64,000 nt of DNA from Herbaspirillum sp. DW155 (GCF_037076565.1 NZ_AP029028.1:744001-808000), one strand, 5' to 3'. Positions 7,974 to 17,523 are shown, counted from the first letter of the stretch. Notes: a model not told the origin generated them from the sequence alone. Made by a program: numbers and translations.

Positions 7974-9320
7974 TCAGCCCTGGCGCATCAGCGCTTCGAT
8001 GTCTTCGACCTTGCTGGGCACGCCCGTGGTCAGGAGTTCGCAGCCCGACGGGGTGACGTGGGCGTCGTCCTCGATGCGGATGCCGATGTTCCAGAACTGC
8101 TCCGGCACGCCTTCGCCCGGACGCACGTAGATGCCCGGCTCGATGGTCAGCACCATGCCCGGCTGCAGCGTGCGCCAGGGTTTGCTGCCGTCGGCCGTGG
8201 CCGGATCGCGGTAGTCGCCCACATCGTGCACGTCCATGCCCAGCCAGTGGCCCGTGCGGTGCATGTAGAACTGGCGGTAGTCGCCTTTCTCGATGACGTC
8301 TTCCAGCGAGCCGACCTTGGATTTGTCCAAGAGGCCGGTGTCGAGCATGCCCTGCGCCAGCACCCGTACGGCGGCGTCATGGCCATCCATGAAGCGCTTG
8401 CCGGGCGCGGTTTCGGCGACGGCGGCGGCTTGTGCGGCCAGCACGATTTCGTAGAGCGCCTTCTGCGGGCCGCTGAACCTGCCATTGGCGGGGAAGGTGC
8501 GGGTGATGTCGGAGGCGTAGCTGTCCAGTTCGCAGCCGGCATCGATCAAGACCAGGTCGCCATCCTTGATCTCGGCATCGCCCGCGCGATAGTGCAGCAC
8601 GCAGCTGTTGGCACCGGTGGCGACGATGGAGCCATAGGCCGGATATTGCGACCCGTTGCGGCGGAATTCGTGCAGCAGTTCGGCTTCCAGATGATATTCA
8701 CGCAGGCCGGGACGGCAGATGCGCATGGCGCGGCAATGGGCTTCGGCGGAGATGATGCCGGCGCGCTTCATCACATCGATCTCGTAGGCGTCCTTGAAGA
8801 GGCGCATGTCATCCAGCAGCACGCTCACATCGACCACCGCGCCGGGCGCGGACACGCCGCTGCGGGCAAGGGCACGCACGCCCTGCAGCCAGCGCTGCAG
8901 CTGGGCATCGCGCTTCTCATCCTGGCCCAGCGCGTAATAAACGGCACGGGCGTCGGAGAGCAGGGCGGGCATGTTCTTGTCCAGTTCCTCGATGGGGTGG
9001 GCGGCATCGAGCGCAAAGAGTTGCTGCGCGGCTTGCGGGCCGTGGCGGTAGCCGTCCCAGATCTCGCGTTCCAGGTTCTTGTCGCGGCAGAACAGGATGC
9101 TGCGGTTTTCCTTGCCGGCCACCAGCACCAGCACCGCTTCGGGTTCGGTGAAGCCGGTCAGGTAGTAGAAATAGCTGTCATGGCGATACGGATAATCGGC
9201 ATCGCGGTTGCGCATCACCTCGGGTGCGGTCGGGATGATGGCCACGCCGCCCCCGGCTTGTTGCAGGCTGGCCAACAGGCGCGCGCGGCGGGCGGCGAAG
9301 GGGGGGGCGTCGAAGCTCAT
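7974..9320 (-). CDS. pepP: Xaa-Pro aminopeptidase P
   Basis: A 448-residue M24-family metalloaminopeptidase that removes N-terminal residues preceding proline. The dinuclear metal ligands are visible in order: aspartates in LVLIDAGCELDSYASDITRT, His in the HRTGHWLGMDVHD region, Glu in LTIEPGIYV and Glu in GIRIEDD. The N-terminal creatinase-like domain begins near FAARRARLL. The start lies 2 bp after the murU stop, so murU, pepP and ubiH are read as one operon. Confidence 0.96.
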   Translation of the reverse strand: MSFDAPPFAARRARLLASLQQAGGGVAIIPTAPEVMRNRDADYPYRHDSYFYYLTGFTEPEAVLVLVAGKENRSILFCRDKNLEREIWDGYRHGPQAAQQLFALDAAHPIEELDKNMPALLSDARAVYYALGQDEKRDAQLQRWLQGVRALARSGVSAPGAVVDVSVLLDDMRLFKDAYEIDVMKRAGIISAEAHCRAMRICRPGLREYHLEAELLHEFRRNGSQYPAYGSIVATGANSCVLHYRAGDAEIKDGDLVLIDAGCELDSYASDITRTFPANGRFSGPQKALYEIVLAAQAAAVAETAPGKRFMDGHDAAVRVLAQGMLDTGLLDKSKVGSLEDVIEKGDYRQFYMHRTGHWLGMDVHDVGDYRDPATADGSKPWRTLQPGMVLTIEPGIYVRPGEGVPEQFWNIGIRIEDDAHVTPSGCELLTTGVPSKVEDIEALMRQG

Positions 9321-9322
9321 GG

Positions 9323-10033
9323 TCAGGTTCCTTGCGGTGGCAGGTTCAGTGCTTCCAGTTGGGCGACGGTACCGACGTTGTGCCAGTCACCCCGATACAC
9401 ATCGCCGCCGATGCGGCCCTGGTCGGCGTAATGGCGCAGCAGCGGCCCCAGTTTGGCATGGCTGCCGGGCGCGATGCCATCGAACATCTCGGGGCGATAC
9501 ACGCCGATGTTGGCGAAGGTCAGCTTGGGCTGGCCCTCGTTGGCGATGGCGAAGTTGTTCAACGCGAAATCACCCTCGGGATGGAAGGGCGGATTCTTGA
9601 CCAGGTACAGCCAGGCCAGGTCGCGCTTGTCATGCGGCAGCGGATTGCCCCAGGGGTCTTCGTCTTCCAGCACGGTCAGCAGTTCGCTGTAGTCGAAATG
9701 CGGGCACCAGATGTCGCCGGAGACCGCTATGAAAGGTTCTTCACCCAGCAGGTGGCGCGCCTGGGCGATACCGCCTGCCGTTTCCAGTGCCGTGGTTTCG
9801 GGTGAATAAAAGAGCCTGGCGCCGAAGCGGCTGCCGTCGCCGAGGGTGTCTTCGATCATCTGGCCCAGGTGGGCGTGGTTGATGACGATCTCGGTGATGC
9901 CGGCGCGTACCAGTGACAGGATCTGCCAGACGATCAGCGCCCGGCCACGGACCTTCAGGAGCGGCTTGGGGCAGGTATCGGTCAGCGGACGCATGCGCTC
10001 GCCGCGCCCGGCTGCGAAGATCATGGCTTTCAT
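9323..10033 (-). CDS. murU: N-acetylmuramate alpha-1-phosphate uridylyltransferase
   Basis: A 236-residue nucleotidyltransferase with the sugar-1-phosphate signature AAGRGERMRPLTDTCPKPLL (residues 7-26). MurU converts MurNAc-1-phosphate to UDP-MurNAc in the peptidoglycan recycling route that bypasses MurA and confers intrinsic fosfomycin tolerance in Pseudomonas. The specific call rests on its partner: the kinase amgK ends 10 bp upstream. The same amgK-murU pair sits beside lptD in Pseudomonas. Confidence 0.9.
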   Translation of the reverse strand: MKAMIFAAGRGERMRPLTDTCPKPLLKVRGRALIVWQILSLVRAGITEIVINHAHLGQMIEDTLGDGSRFGARLFYSPETTALETAGGIAQARHLLGEEPFIAVSGDIWCPHFDYSELLTVLEDEDPWGNPLPHDKRDLAWLYLVKNPPFHPEGDFALNNFAIANEGQPKLTFANIGVYRPEMFDGIAPGSHAKLGPLLRHYADQGRIGGDVYRGDWHNVGTVAQLEALNLPPQGT

Positions 10034-10043
10034 GGTCGGCGCC

Positions 10044-11075
10044 TCAGAAGGTGTAGCCGAACTTGGGCGCGTGTTCCTGTTCCAGCTTTTCGATCAGGCG
10101 CACCAGGGGCGTGAAGGCCACGTAGCGGCGCGCGGTCTTGAGGGTGTATTCCATCACCAGCGGCATGTCCTTCAGGTAGCCATCCTTGCCGTCGCGGTGC
10201 CACAGGCGGGCGAAGATGCCCAGCACCTTCAGGTGGCGCTGCAGGCCCATCCATTCGAAGTCGCGGTAGAAGGTATCGATGTCGGGCGTGACCGGCAGAC
10301 CGGCGCGGCGCGCCTTTTCCCAGTAGCGGATGGCCCAGTCCAGCACCATTTCCTCGTCCCACTGGATGTAGGCGTCGCGCAGCAGCGAGACCAGATCGTA
10401 GGTGATGGGGCCGTAGACCGCATCCTGGAAGTCGAGAATGCCGGGATTGCCCTTGGGCAGCACCATCAGGTTGCGCGAATGGAAGTCGCGGTGCACGTAG
10501 ACTTGCGGCTGGGCCAGGTTGTTGGCCAGGATGGCATCGAAGGTCTTGTCCAGCACCGCGTTCTGTTCGGCGCTCAGCGTCACGCCCAGGTGCTTGCCGA
10601 TGTACCACTCGCGGAACAGCTCCAGCTCGCGCAACAGCAGGGCGCGGTCGTATTCGGGCAGAGCCTCGGGCTTGCTTTGCGCTTGTAAAAGTACCAGGGC
10701 CTCGATCGCATCCATGTATAGTGCGTGCGCGCTGTCAGCTGACAGTTGCGACAGGTAGGTGGTCGAACCCAGGTCGGAGAGCAGCAGGAAGCCGCGCTCG
10801 GTATCCTGCGCCAATACCTTCGGCACGGTCACCCCGGTCTCGCCGAAGAGGCCGGCCACCTTGACGAAGGGGCGCACGTCTTCCTGCGGGGGCGGGGCGT
10901 CCATCACGATGGCGCTGCCGCCATCGGGTGTGTCCACCCGGAAATAGCGGCGGAAGCTGGCGTCGGCCGAGGCCGGGCGCAGGGTGGCGGACAGCACCGG
11001 CGTATCGGCCAGGGTGGCCAGCCAGGCTTGCAGTTCGGACAGGCGGAGATCGGGGGTGGAACCAGGTGAAGACAT
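10044..11075 (-). CDS. amgK: N-acetylmuramate/N-acetylglucosamine kinase
   Basis: A 343-residue aminoglycoside-phosphotransferase-fold kinase. It has the catalytic loop VYVHRDFHSRNLMV and the metal-binding ILDFQDAVYGP. AmgK phosphorylates the anomeric carbon of MurNAc and GlcNAc, supplying MurU. It is divergent from lptD, with a 97-bp shared promoter region, and heads the amgK-murU-pepP-ubiH operon. An anhydro-MurNAc kinase or MupP phosphatase is not visible here. Confidence 0.9.
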   Translation of the reverse strand: MSSPGSTPDLRLSELQAWLATLADTPVLSATLRPASADASFRRYFRVDTPDGGSAIVMDAPPPQEDVRPFVKVAGLFGETGVTVPKVLAQDTERGFLLLSDLGSTTYLSQLSADSAHALYMDAIEALVLLQAQSKPEALPEYDRALLLRELELFREWYIGKHLGVTLSAEQNAVLDKTFDAILANNLAQPQVYVHRDFHSRNLMVLPKGNPGILDFQDAVYGPITYDLVSLLRDAYIQWDEEMVLDWAIRYWEKARRAGLPVTPDIDTFYRDFEWMGLQRHLKVLGIFARLWHRDGKDGYLKDMPLVMEYTLKTARRYVAFTPLVRLIEKLEQEHAPKFGYTF

Positions 11076-11094
11076 GAACTATCTGAGGAAATCG

Positions 11095-11121
11095 TTGGAC
11101 GTGGTTGAGTTCCCATATAAT
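11095..11121 (+). promoter_or_regulatory. Candidate sigma-70 promoter of lptD
   Basis: TTGGAC at 11095-11100 and TATAAT at 11116-11121 are separated by 15 bp, short of the 17-bp optimum. The -10 matches consensus exactly and lies 52 bp upstream of the lptD ATG. Confidence 0.5.
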
Positions 11122-11172
11122 AAGGGATTCAACCCAAAAAATCCGCCTGCACGGTATCTAGCCTCCCTTTTC

Positions 11173-13455
11173 ATGATCCGGTTTTCCAAGTCTTTAACTG
11201 AACGTACTGTCAACTGGCGGCTGGCGCGTCTGTTTTCTTCGGCCATGGTGGTGGCATCGGCTTCGGCCTTGTTGCCGCTCTCGGTGCACGCCCAGATGAG
11301 CATGCCGGCCGCCACGCCGGCCGCGCCCCCCGTACAGGACCAGGACGCCCCGGTCAACGTCAGTGCCGAGCAGATGACCGGCCGTCCCGACCGCCAGGTC
11401 AACCTGGACCGCGATGTGGAACTGGTCAAGGGCGCCACCACCGTCAAGTCCGACAAGGCCGAATACCGCATCATCCAGGATGAAGTCGAGGCCACCGGCC
11501 ACGTCTGGATGCAGCGGCTGCAGGACCAGTACACCGGCGACCACGCCGAGATGAACATGGGGACCGGCGCCGGCTACGTGACCAGCCCGACTTATCTGCT
11601 GGGCAAGAACGGCGGCCGCGGCAAGGCCGAGCGCATCGATTTTCTTTCCGACGACCAGGCCAAGGTGATCCAGGGCACCTACAGTACCTGCGAAGCGCCC
11701 GATCCCGACTGGTACCTGCGCGCCAACACCATGGACCTCGATAGCGGCCGTGACGTCGGCACCATGCATGATGGCCTGCTCTATTTCAAGGACGTCCCCA
11801 TTCTGGGATCGCCCTGGATGTCCTTCCCGCTGTCGGGGGAGCGCAAATCGGGTGTGCTGCCGCCCACCATCGGCATGACCAGTACCGGCGGTGTCGAGCT
11901 TTCGGTACCGTATTACTTCAATCTGGCACCCAACTATGACCTGACCCTGGCGCCCAAGTACATCGCGCGCCGTGGCCTGCAACTGGGCGCCGAAACCCGT
12001 TACATGGGTGATAGCTACAGCGGGACCACCACCGTTGAAGGCATTCAGGACCGGGTGACCGGCACCGGCCGTTATTCGCTGTCCTCGAACCATACGCAGT
12101 CCCTGGCCCCCGGCCTGATGCTGAAGTGGAACCTGAACAAGGCTTCCGACAACGACTATCCGGCGGACTTCTCGCATTCGGTCGTCAGCAGTACGCAACG
12201 CCTGCTGCCGCGTGAGGTCAGCCTCAGCTACAGCAGCACCTACTGGAGCGTGACCGGACTGGTGTCCAAGTATCAGCTGCTGCAGGATGTCAATGCCCCC
12301 ATTGGCAAGCCCTATGACCGTGTGCCGCAGATTACCTTCAACGGCAACCGCTATGACGTAGGCGGCTTCGACTTCAGCACCGTCGCCGACTTCACCCGCT
12401 TCTCCAGCGGCGACCTGGTCGGCGGCGACCGCGCCTACATCACGCAGACGGTCTCGTATCCCATCATTCGCCCGGGCTATTTCTTCACGCCCAAGGTGAT
12501 CCTGGATGCCACCAGCTACAACCTGAACAACGTCTCGGCCGGCCAGCCGACCAATCTGACGCGGACTTTGCCGACCTTGTCGCTGGATTCCGGCCTGATC
12601 TTCGAGCGCGACTCCAACCTGCTCGGCCGCAATATGACCCAGACGCTGGAGCCGCGCCTGTTCTACGTGCGCACGCCTTATCGCGACCAGTCGCAGTATC
12701 CGGTCTTCGATTCCGGCCTGGCCGACTTCAACTTTGCACAGATCTTCACGGAAAACCGCTTTTCCGGCCATGACCGCATCAGCGACGCCAACCAGCTGAC
12801 TGCTGCCGTGACCTCGCGCCTGATCGAGGAAAACGGCCTGGAACGCCTGCGCGCGGCCATCGGTCAGCGCTACTACTTCGCCGATCCCAAGGTCGGCATC
12901 AGCGGCACCACGACTACCACCCTGGGCAGCAAGTCCGATCTGCTGCTGGCGCTGGGCGGCCAGTTCACCCAGCAGTTTTCCACCGACAACACGGTGCAGT
13001 ACAGCGAGACGCTGCGCCAGATGGTGCGCTCCACCTTCGGCATCCGCTGGCAGCCCGCGCCCAAGCGCGTGCTGAACCTGCAATACCGTCTGGACCGTAC
13101 TTACATCAATCCCTATACCGGCTTGCTCGATCCGCTCAAGCAGGTCGACGTCTCGGGCCAGTGGCCGATTACCCAGCGCATCTACGCCGTGGGCCGCGTG
13201 AACTACTCGCTCCCCGACCGCACCGTGGCCGAAGGCCTGGCCGGCTTCGAATACAAGGCTGACTGCTGGGTCTTCCGGGTGGTGGCGCAGCGCATCCCGA
13301 CCTCCTCGACCAAGGCCTCGACGGGCTTCTTCATCCAGCTCGAACTCAATGGTCTGTCCAAGATCGGTTCCAACCCGATGGATGCCATCAAGAGCAGCGT
13401 GCCCGGTTACCAGAACGTGAACCTGCCGGATACCATGCCCGGCAATAACTTCTAA
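11173..13455 (+). CDS. lptD: LPS-assembly protein LptD
   Basis: The outer-membrane beta-barrel that, with LptE, inserts lipopolysaccharide into the outer leaflet. The 760-residue precursor has a signal peptide ending near LSVHA-Q. An OstA/LptA-like beta-jellyroll follows (about residues 55-200), then the barrel. I chose the ATG at 11173 (MIRFSKS) because it gives a basic n-region and hydrophobic core; the longer frame runs back over amgK. The mature protein has only two cysteines by eye, C173 and C698, where E. coli has four. It is followed 25 bp later by surA, which helps fold it. Confidence 0.95.
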   Translation: MIRFSKSLTERTVNWRLARLFSSAMVVASASALLPLSVHAQMSMPAATPAAPPVQDQDAPVNVSAEQMTGRPDRQVNLDRDVELVKGATTVKSDKAEYRIIQDEVEATGHVWMQRLQDQYTGDHAEMNMGTGAGYVTSPTYLLGKNGGRGKAERIDFLSDDQAKVIQGTYSTCEAPDPDWYLRANTMDLDSGRDVGTMHDGLLYFKDVPILGSPWMSFPLSGERKSGVLPPTIGMTSTGGVELSVPYYFNLAPNYDLTLAPKYIARRGLQLGAETRYMGDSYSGTTTVEGIQDRVTGTGRYSLSSNHTQSLAPGLMLKWNLNKASDNDYPADFSHSVVSSTQRLLPREVSLSYSSTYWSVTGLVSKYQLLQDVNAPIGKPYDRVPQITFNGNRYDVGGFDFSTVADFTRFSSGDLVGGDRAYITQTVSYPIIRPGYFFTPKVILDATSYNLNNVSAGQPTNLTRTLPTLSLDSGLIFERDSNLLGRNMTQTLEPRLFYVRTPYRDQSQYPVFDSGLADFNFAQIFTENRFSGHDRISDANQLTAAVTSRLIEENGLERLRAAIGQRYYFADPKVGISGTTTTTLGSKSDLLLALGGQFTQQFSTDNTVQYSETLRQMVRSTFGIRWQPAPKRVLNLQYRLDRTYINPYTGLLDPLKQVDVSGQWPITQRIYAVGRVNYSLPDRTVAEGLAGFEYKADCWVFRVVAQRIPTSSTKASTGFFIQLELNGLSKIGSNPMDAIKSSVPGYQNVNLPDTMPGNNF

Positions 13456-13480
13456 CTTTTTTCGAACCAACGACTAGTCC

Positions 13481-14977
13481 ATGCGTAATATGCGTACTCC
13501 ACTCCTCGCAACAACCAAAACAGTGACCGCGCTGCTGTGCATGCTGGGCGTGATCAGCAATGCGCATGCGCAGTTCGCCACCACCATCATTCCGGTGACG
13601 CCGCCGGAGAGCGCTGGCAGCACCCAGCCGGCACCGGCCAAGGGCGCCTCCAAAGCTGCCGCCAAGCCGGCCGCCGCCAGCAAGCCTGCCGCGCCGGTGG
13701 CCGCGCCCGCTGCGCCGGCCAGGGCCAGCGCCCGTATCGAGCCGCAGCCGGTGGATTCCATCCTGGTCGTGGTCAACAACGAAGTCATCACCCGCCAGGA
13801 AGTGGCCGAGCGTCTGGCCAGCGTGGAAAAGCGCATGGCCGCGCAAAACGTGCAATTGCCGCCGCGCGCGCAGCTGGTGCGCCAGCTGGTCGAGCGCATG
13901 ATCGTCGAACGCGCCCAGGCGCAGATGGCCAAGGAAAACGGTATCGTCGTCGATGACGCCATGCTGGATCGCGCCATGCAGCGTATCGCCGAGCAGAACA
14001 AGCTGTCCGTTCCTGAATTCCGCACCCGCCTGGAAGCAGAAGGCATGAACTACGCCAGCTTCCGCGAAGAGATCCGCCGCGAAATCCTGAGCCAGCGCCT
14101 GCGCGAGCGTGAGGTGGACAACAAGGTGGTGGTCACCGAATCCGAAATCGACAACTATCTCGCCGCCGAAGCCAACGCCGGTGGCCAGCGCCAGGAACTG
14201 GACATCGCCCAGATCCTGATCCGCGTGCCCGAGAACGCCAGCCCCGAACAGCTGGCGGCACGCCGTGAACGCGCCGAGGACGTGCTGCGGCAGTTGAAGA
14301 CCGGGGCCGACTTCGCCAAGACGGCCGCGGCTTACTCCGATTCTTCCGATGCGCTGTCCGGCGGCGACCTCGGCTGGCGTGCGGCCGACCGCCTGCCGCA
14401 ACTGTTCCTGGATGGCGTGGCCAAGCTGCAGGAGGGCCAGGTCAGCGGCCTGCTCAAGAGCGGAAATGGCTTCCACATCCTCAAGCTGGTCGGCCGTCGT
14501 GCCGCCGGTGGCAGCCAGGCCGCCGCGCCGGCCGTGCAGCAGACCCACGTGCGCCACATCCTCATCAAGGTCAACCAGGTGGTCACCGCTGCCGAAGCCA
14601 AGCGCAAGCTGACCGAACTGAAGGAGCGTCTGGATCACGGTTCGGCCACCTTCGAAGAGCTGGCCAAGCTGTATTCCAATGACCTGTCGGCGTCCAAGGG
14701 CGGCGATCTCGGCTGGATCTATCCGGGCGATACCGTGCCGGAGTTCGAGCGTGCCATGGACCAGTTGAAGCCGGGTGAAGTCAGCCAGCCCATCGAGACC
14801 CCGTTCGGCTACCACCTGATCCAGGTGGTCGAGCGCAAGACCGACGATGCTTCCAAGGAGCGCACCCGCCAGGCCGCGCGTCAGGCCATCCGCGAGCGCA
14901 AGATCGAGGAAGCCACCGAAGACTGGATGCGCCAGATCCGTGACCGCGCCTACGTCGAGTACCGCAACGACGATTGA
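13481..14977 (+). CDS. surA: Periplasmic chaperone / peptidyl-prolyl isomerase SurA
   Basis: A 498-residue precursor with signal peptide MRNMRTPLLATTKTVTALL... cleaved after NAHA. An Ala/Pro-rich linker (about residues 40-85) precedes the SurA N-terminal domain (VVNNEVITRQEVAERL). Two parvulin domains follow, starting near ELDIAQILIRV and THVRHILIKV, and then the C-terminal helix. SurA escorts outer-membrane proteins including LptD. It is a little longer than E. coli SurA because of the Ala-rich insertion. It is co-transcribed with lptD and ends at a terminator at 15020-15056. Confidence 0.96.
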   Translation: MRNMRTPLLATTKTVTALLCMLGVISNAHAQFATTIIPVTPPESAGSTQPAPAKGASKAAAKPAAASKPAAPVAAPAAPARASARIEPQPVDSILVVVNNEVITRQEVAERLASVEKRMAAQNVQLPPRAQLVRQLVERMIVERAQAQMAKENGIVVDDAMLDRAMQRIAEQNKLSVPEFRTRLEAEGMNYASFREEIRREILSQRLREREVDNKVVVTESEIDNYLAAEANAGGQRQELDIAQILIRVPENASPEQLAARRERAEDVLRQLKTGADFAKTAAAYSDSSDALSGGDLGWRAADRLPQLFLDGVAKLQEGQVSGLLKSGNGFHILKLVGRRAAGGSQAAAPAVQQTHVRHILIKVNQVVTAAEAKRKLTELKERLDHGSATFEELAKLYSNDLSASKGGDLGWIYPGDTVPEFERAMDQLKPGEVSQPIETPFGYHLIQVVERKTDDASKERTRQAARQAIRERKIEEATEDWMRQIRDRAYVEYRNDD

Positions 14978-15019
14978 GCGCCGATCCGCAGGGGAGGCCA
15001 GCGTGGCTCCCCGTTGTGC

Positions 15020-15056
15020 GCAAGAGGCCGGCCTTGTCGCCGGCTCTTGCATTTTT
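15020..15056 (+). terminator. Terminator between surA and pdxA
   Basis: GCAAGAG-G-CCGGC pairs with GCCGGCTCTTGC (15020-15050, one bulged G), followed by ATTTTT. It would end lptD-surA, leaving pdxA-rsmA to readthrough or an own promoter. Confidence 0.72.
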
Positions 15057-15082
15057 GAAGCCCGTACCGGCCCGCATGGGCC

Positions 15083-16120
15083 ATGACTGAAGACGCCATG
15101 AACCGACCCATCCTCGCGCTGACCTGTGGCGAACCGGCAGGCATCGGCCCTGAAATCTCCCTGCGTGCCGCCTGGGAGCTGCGTCACGAAGCGCGCTGCA
15201 TCCTGCTGGGCGACGCCGCCCTGCTGGCGCAGACGGCCTACGAGATCGATCCGCAGATGCGCGTCGCGGCCCTGTCCATCCAGGCCTGGCGCAACAGTGG
15301 CCTGCCGCATTTTCCGGTCGATTGCCTCACCGTCATCGATTGCCCGGTAGCAGAACCGGTGCGCCCGGGTGTGCTGGATGCCCGCAATGGACGCGCCGTA
15401 CTGCAGACGCTGGACCTGGCGGTACAGGGCGCGCGCTCCGGGGCCTTCGCCGCCATCGTCACCGCGCCCCTGCAGAAGAGCACCATCAACGATGCCGGCG
15501 TGGCCTTCACCGGTCATACCGAATACCTGGCCGAGGTCACCGGCACCCCGCAAGTGGTGATGATGCTGGCTGGCGGCCAGGCACCGCACCTGCGCGTAGC
15601 CCTGGCGACCACGCACCTGGCCTTGAAGGATGTCCCGGCTGCCATCACGGCCGAAAGCCTGGCGCGCACGCTCGACATCCTGCAAGCCGACCTGCGCGGC
15701 AAGTTCGGCATCGCCCATCCGCGCATCCTCGTGACCGGCCTCAATCCCCATGCCGGTGAGAACGGCTATCTCGGCCGGGAAGAAATCGAGGTCATCACGC
15801 CCGCCCTCGAAGCCGCCCGTGCGCGCGGCATCGATGCGCGCGGTCCGTATCCGGCCGACACCCTGTTCCAGCCCAAATACCTGGAAGAGGCCGACTGCGT
15901 ACTGGCGATGTATCACGACCAGGGCTTGCCGGTCCTCAAATTCGCCAGCTTCGGCCACGGCATCAACATCACCCTGGGCCTGCCCCTGATCCGCACGTCG
16001 GTTGACCACGGCACGGCACTGGACCTGGCCGCCGCCGGCCTGGGCCAGGCCGACCATGGCAGCATGTGCGCGGCCATCCGCGCCGCTGCCGACATGGCAC
16101 GCCGCCAGGCCGCTGCCTGA
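15083..16120 (+). CDS. pdxA: 4-hydroxythreonine-4-phosphate dehydrogenase
   Basis: PdxA oxidises 4-phosphohydroxy-L-threonine on the way to pyridoxal 5'-phosphate. The 345-residue protein starts near [18 protein letters not shown]. It has the metal-ligand histidines in [10 protein letters not shown], a central [12 protein letters not shown] and the later [12 protein letters not shown]. Either the ATG at 15083 or the one at 15098 (MNRPIL) may be used; neither has a strong ribosome binding site and homologues favour the second. It sits in the conserved surA-pdxA-rsmA order. Confidence 0.95.
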   Translation: MTEDAMNRPILALTCGEPAGIGPEISLRAAWELRHEARCILLGDAALLAQTAYEIDPQMRVAALSIQAWRNSGLPHFPVDCLTVIDCPVAEPVRPGVLDARNGRAVLQTLDLAVQGARSGAFAAIVTAPLQKSTINDAGVAFTGHTEYLAEVTGTPQVVMMLAGGQAPHLRVALATTHLALKDVPAAITAESLARTLDILQADLRGKFGIAHPRILVTGLNPHAGENGYLGREEIEVITPALEAARARGIDARGPYPADTLFQPKYLEEADCVLAMYHDQGLPVLKFASFGHGINITLGLPLIRTSVDHGTALDLAAAGLGQADHGSMCAAIRAAADMARRQAAA

Positions 16121-16146
16121 ACTTGCAAGAACCCACTGGAACCACC

Positions 16147-16929
16147 ATGAAACACATCCCGCGCAAACGCTTCGGCCAGAACTTCCTCACCGACGACGTG
16201 GTGCTGCACGACATCATCCGCGCCATCGCGCCCGCCGCCGATGACGCCATGGTCGAGATCGGCCCCGGCCTGGCGGCAATGACCGCGCTGCTGCTGGAAG
16301 AACTGCGCCACCTGCATGTGGTGGAGCTGGATCGCGATCTGGTCGAACGCCTCAAGAAGCGCTTCGACGCTGCCCGCCTGACCGTCCATTCGGCCGATGC
16401 CCTCAAGTTCGATTTCGCCAGCATTCCTGTGCCGGCAGGGCGCAAGCTGCGCGTGGTCGGCAACCTGCCTTACAACATTTCCAGCCCCTTGTTGTTCCAC
16501 CTGGCCGAGATCGCCCCGCACGTCCAGGACCAGCACTTCATGCTGCAAAAGGAAGTAGTCGAGCGCATGGTGGCCGAGCCGGGCGGCAAAGCCTATGGCC
16601 GCCTGTCGGTGATGCTGCAGTGGCGCTATCACATGGAATTGCTGTTTGTGGTGCCGCCCACCGCCTTCGACCCGCCGCCCCAGGTCGATTCGGCCATCGT
16701 GCGCATGATCCCGCTGGCGCAGCCCATGGCTTGCCAACAAGCCCTGCTGGAACAGGTCGTCACCAAGGCCTTCTCCCAGCGCCGCAAGGTCATCCGCAAT
16801 TGCGTCGCCGGCCTGTTTACCGAGGAGGAATTGCGTCAGGCCGGCGTGGATCCCCAGGCACGTCCGGAAGCGGTGCCGGTCGAGCAGTTCGTGGCCCTGG
16901 CCAATCTGCTGGCGGCACGCCAGGCGTGA
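16147..16929 (+). CDS. rsmA: 16S rRNA dimethyladenosine transferase
   Basis: RsmA (KsgA) dimethylates A1518 and A1519 of 16S rRNA late in 30S assembly. The 260-residue protein begins MKHIPRKRFGQNFLTDD. It has the SAM-binding VEIGPGLAAMT, the VVELDRDL acidic loop, and the catalytic NLPYNISSPLLFHL. I chose the ATG at 16147; the frame is open upstream but that part overlaps pdxA. It completes lptD-surA-pdxA-rsmA. Confidence 0.97.
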   Translation: MKHIPRKRFGQNFLTDDVVLHDIIRAIAPAADDAMVEIGPGLAAMTALLLEELRHLHVVELDRDLVERLKKRFDAARLTVHSADALKFDFASIPVPAGRKLRVVGNLPYNISSPLLFHLAEIAPHVQDQHFMLQKEVVERMVAEPGGKAYGRLSVMLQWRYHMELLFVVPPTAFDPPPQVDSAIVRMIPLAQPMACQQALLEQVVTKAFSQRRKVIRNCVAGLFTEEELRQAGVDPQARPEAVPVEQFVALANLLAARQA

Positions 16930-17101
16930 GCCGGGCTGGCCCCGCTGGCCAGGCGCACGACGGCTGTTGCACTTTATTACAGCCGCGCCGCGAGCCGTAA
17001 GAACTGTAACGAAGTTTCATATTCAGTCGTTTAAAGCTGAACCTGTCTTATATTGGAATCGTGCCGCGACAGATCGCGGACTTCTTTGACAGGAGCCAAT
17101 C

Positions 17102-17473
17102 ATGGCCAGCAAAAAAATCGCATCGGTATTGATCGCCACTACTCTTCTGGCTTCGGCCGCCGTCGTCAGCACGCCTGCGATGGCACATGACCGGGGCGGT
17201 GACGGAGTGGCCATCGCTGCCGGCATCATCGGCGCCGTCGCCATCGGATCGCTGATCGCCAACTCCACGCCTGCCCCGGTCTACCAGGCCCCGCCGCAGC
17301 AGGTTTATTACCAGGCCCCCCAGCCCGTGTATTACCAGCCGCCCCAGCAGGTGGTCTATGAGCAGCCGCATTACTACGCCCCGCCGCCGCGTCCGGTGCG
17401 CTATGTGGAGCGCACGGAAGTGCGTACCTATCGCTACGACGACCGTCCTGATTATTATTACTACAGTCGTTGA
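17102..17473 (+). CDS. Small secreted Tyr/Pro/Gln-rich protein
   Basis: A 123-residue protein, start supported by CAGGAG 8 nt upstream. A signal peptide runs to about STPAMA-H. A glycine/alanine hydrophobic segment (IAAGIIGAVAIGSLI, about residues 37-51) resembles a glycine-zipper membrane anchor. The rest is low complexity, with repeats of the type VYYQ(A/P)P and a tail of four tyrosines before SR. I do not recognise a functional family. Such proteins are often envelope-associated and stress-induced in Burkholderiales; that is inference. It has its own terminator and stands alone between rsmA and gloA. Confidence 0.75.
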   Translation: MASKKIASVLIATTLLASAAVVSTPAMAHDRGGDGVAIAAGIIGAVAIGSLIANSTPAPVYQAPPQQVYYQAPQPVYYQPPQQVVYEQPHYYAPPPRPVRYVERTEVRTYRYDDRPDYYYYSR

Positions 17474-17523
17474 TGCCCGCGGTGCTGCAGGCAGGACATC
17501 CACGGCACAAGCCATCTTGAGGG

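Noticed and set aside
13388..16057. Open frame of about 890 codons opposite surA and pdxA
   Set aside because: Antisense shadow; composition is the reverse-frame bias of GC-rich coding DNA.
16961..16985. Hairpin CGGCTGT/ACAGCCG after rsmA as a terminator
   Set aside because: Seven base pairs with an 11-nt loop and no T-tract; not convincing.
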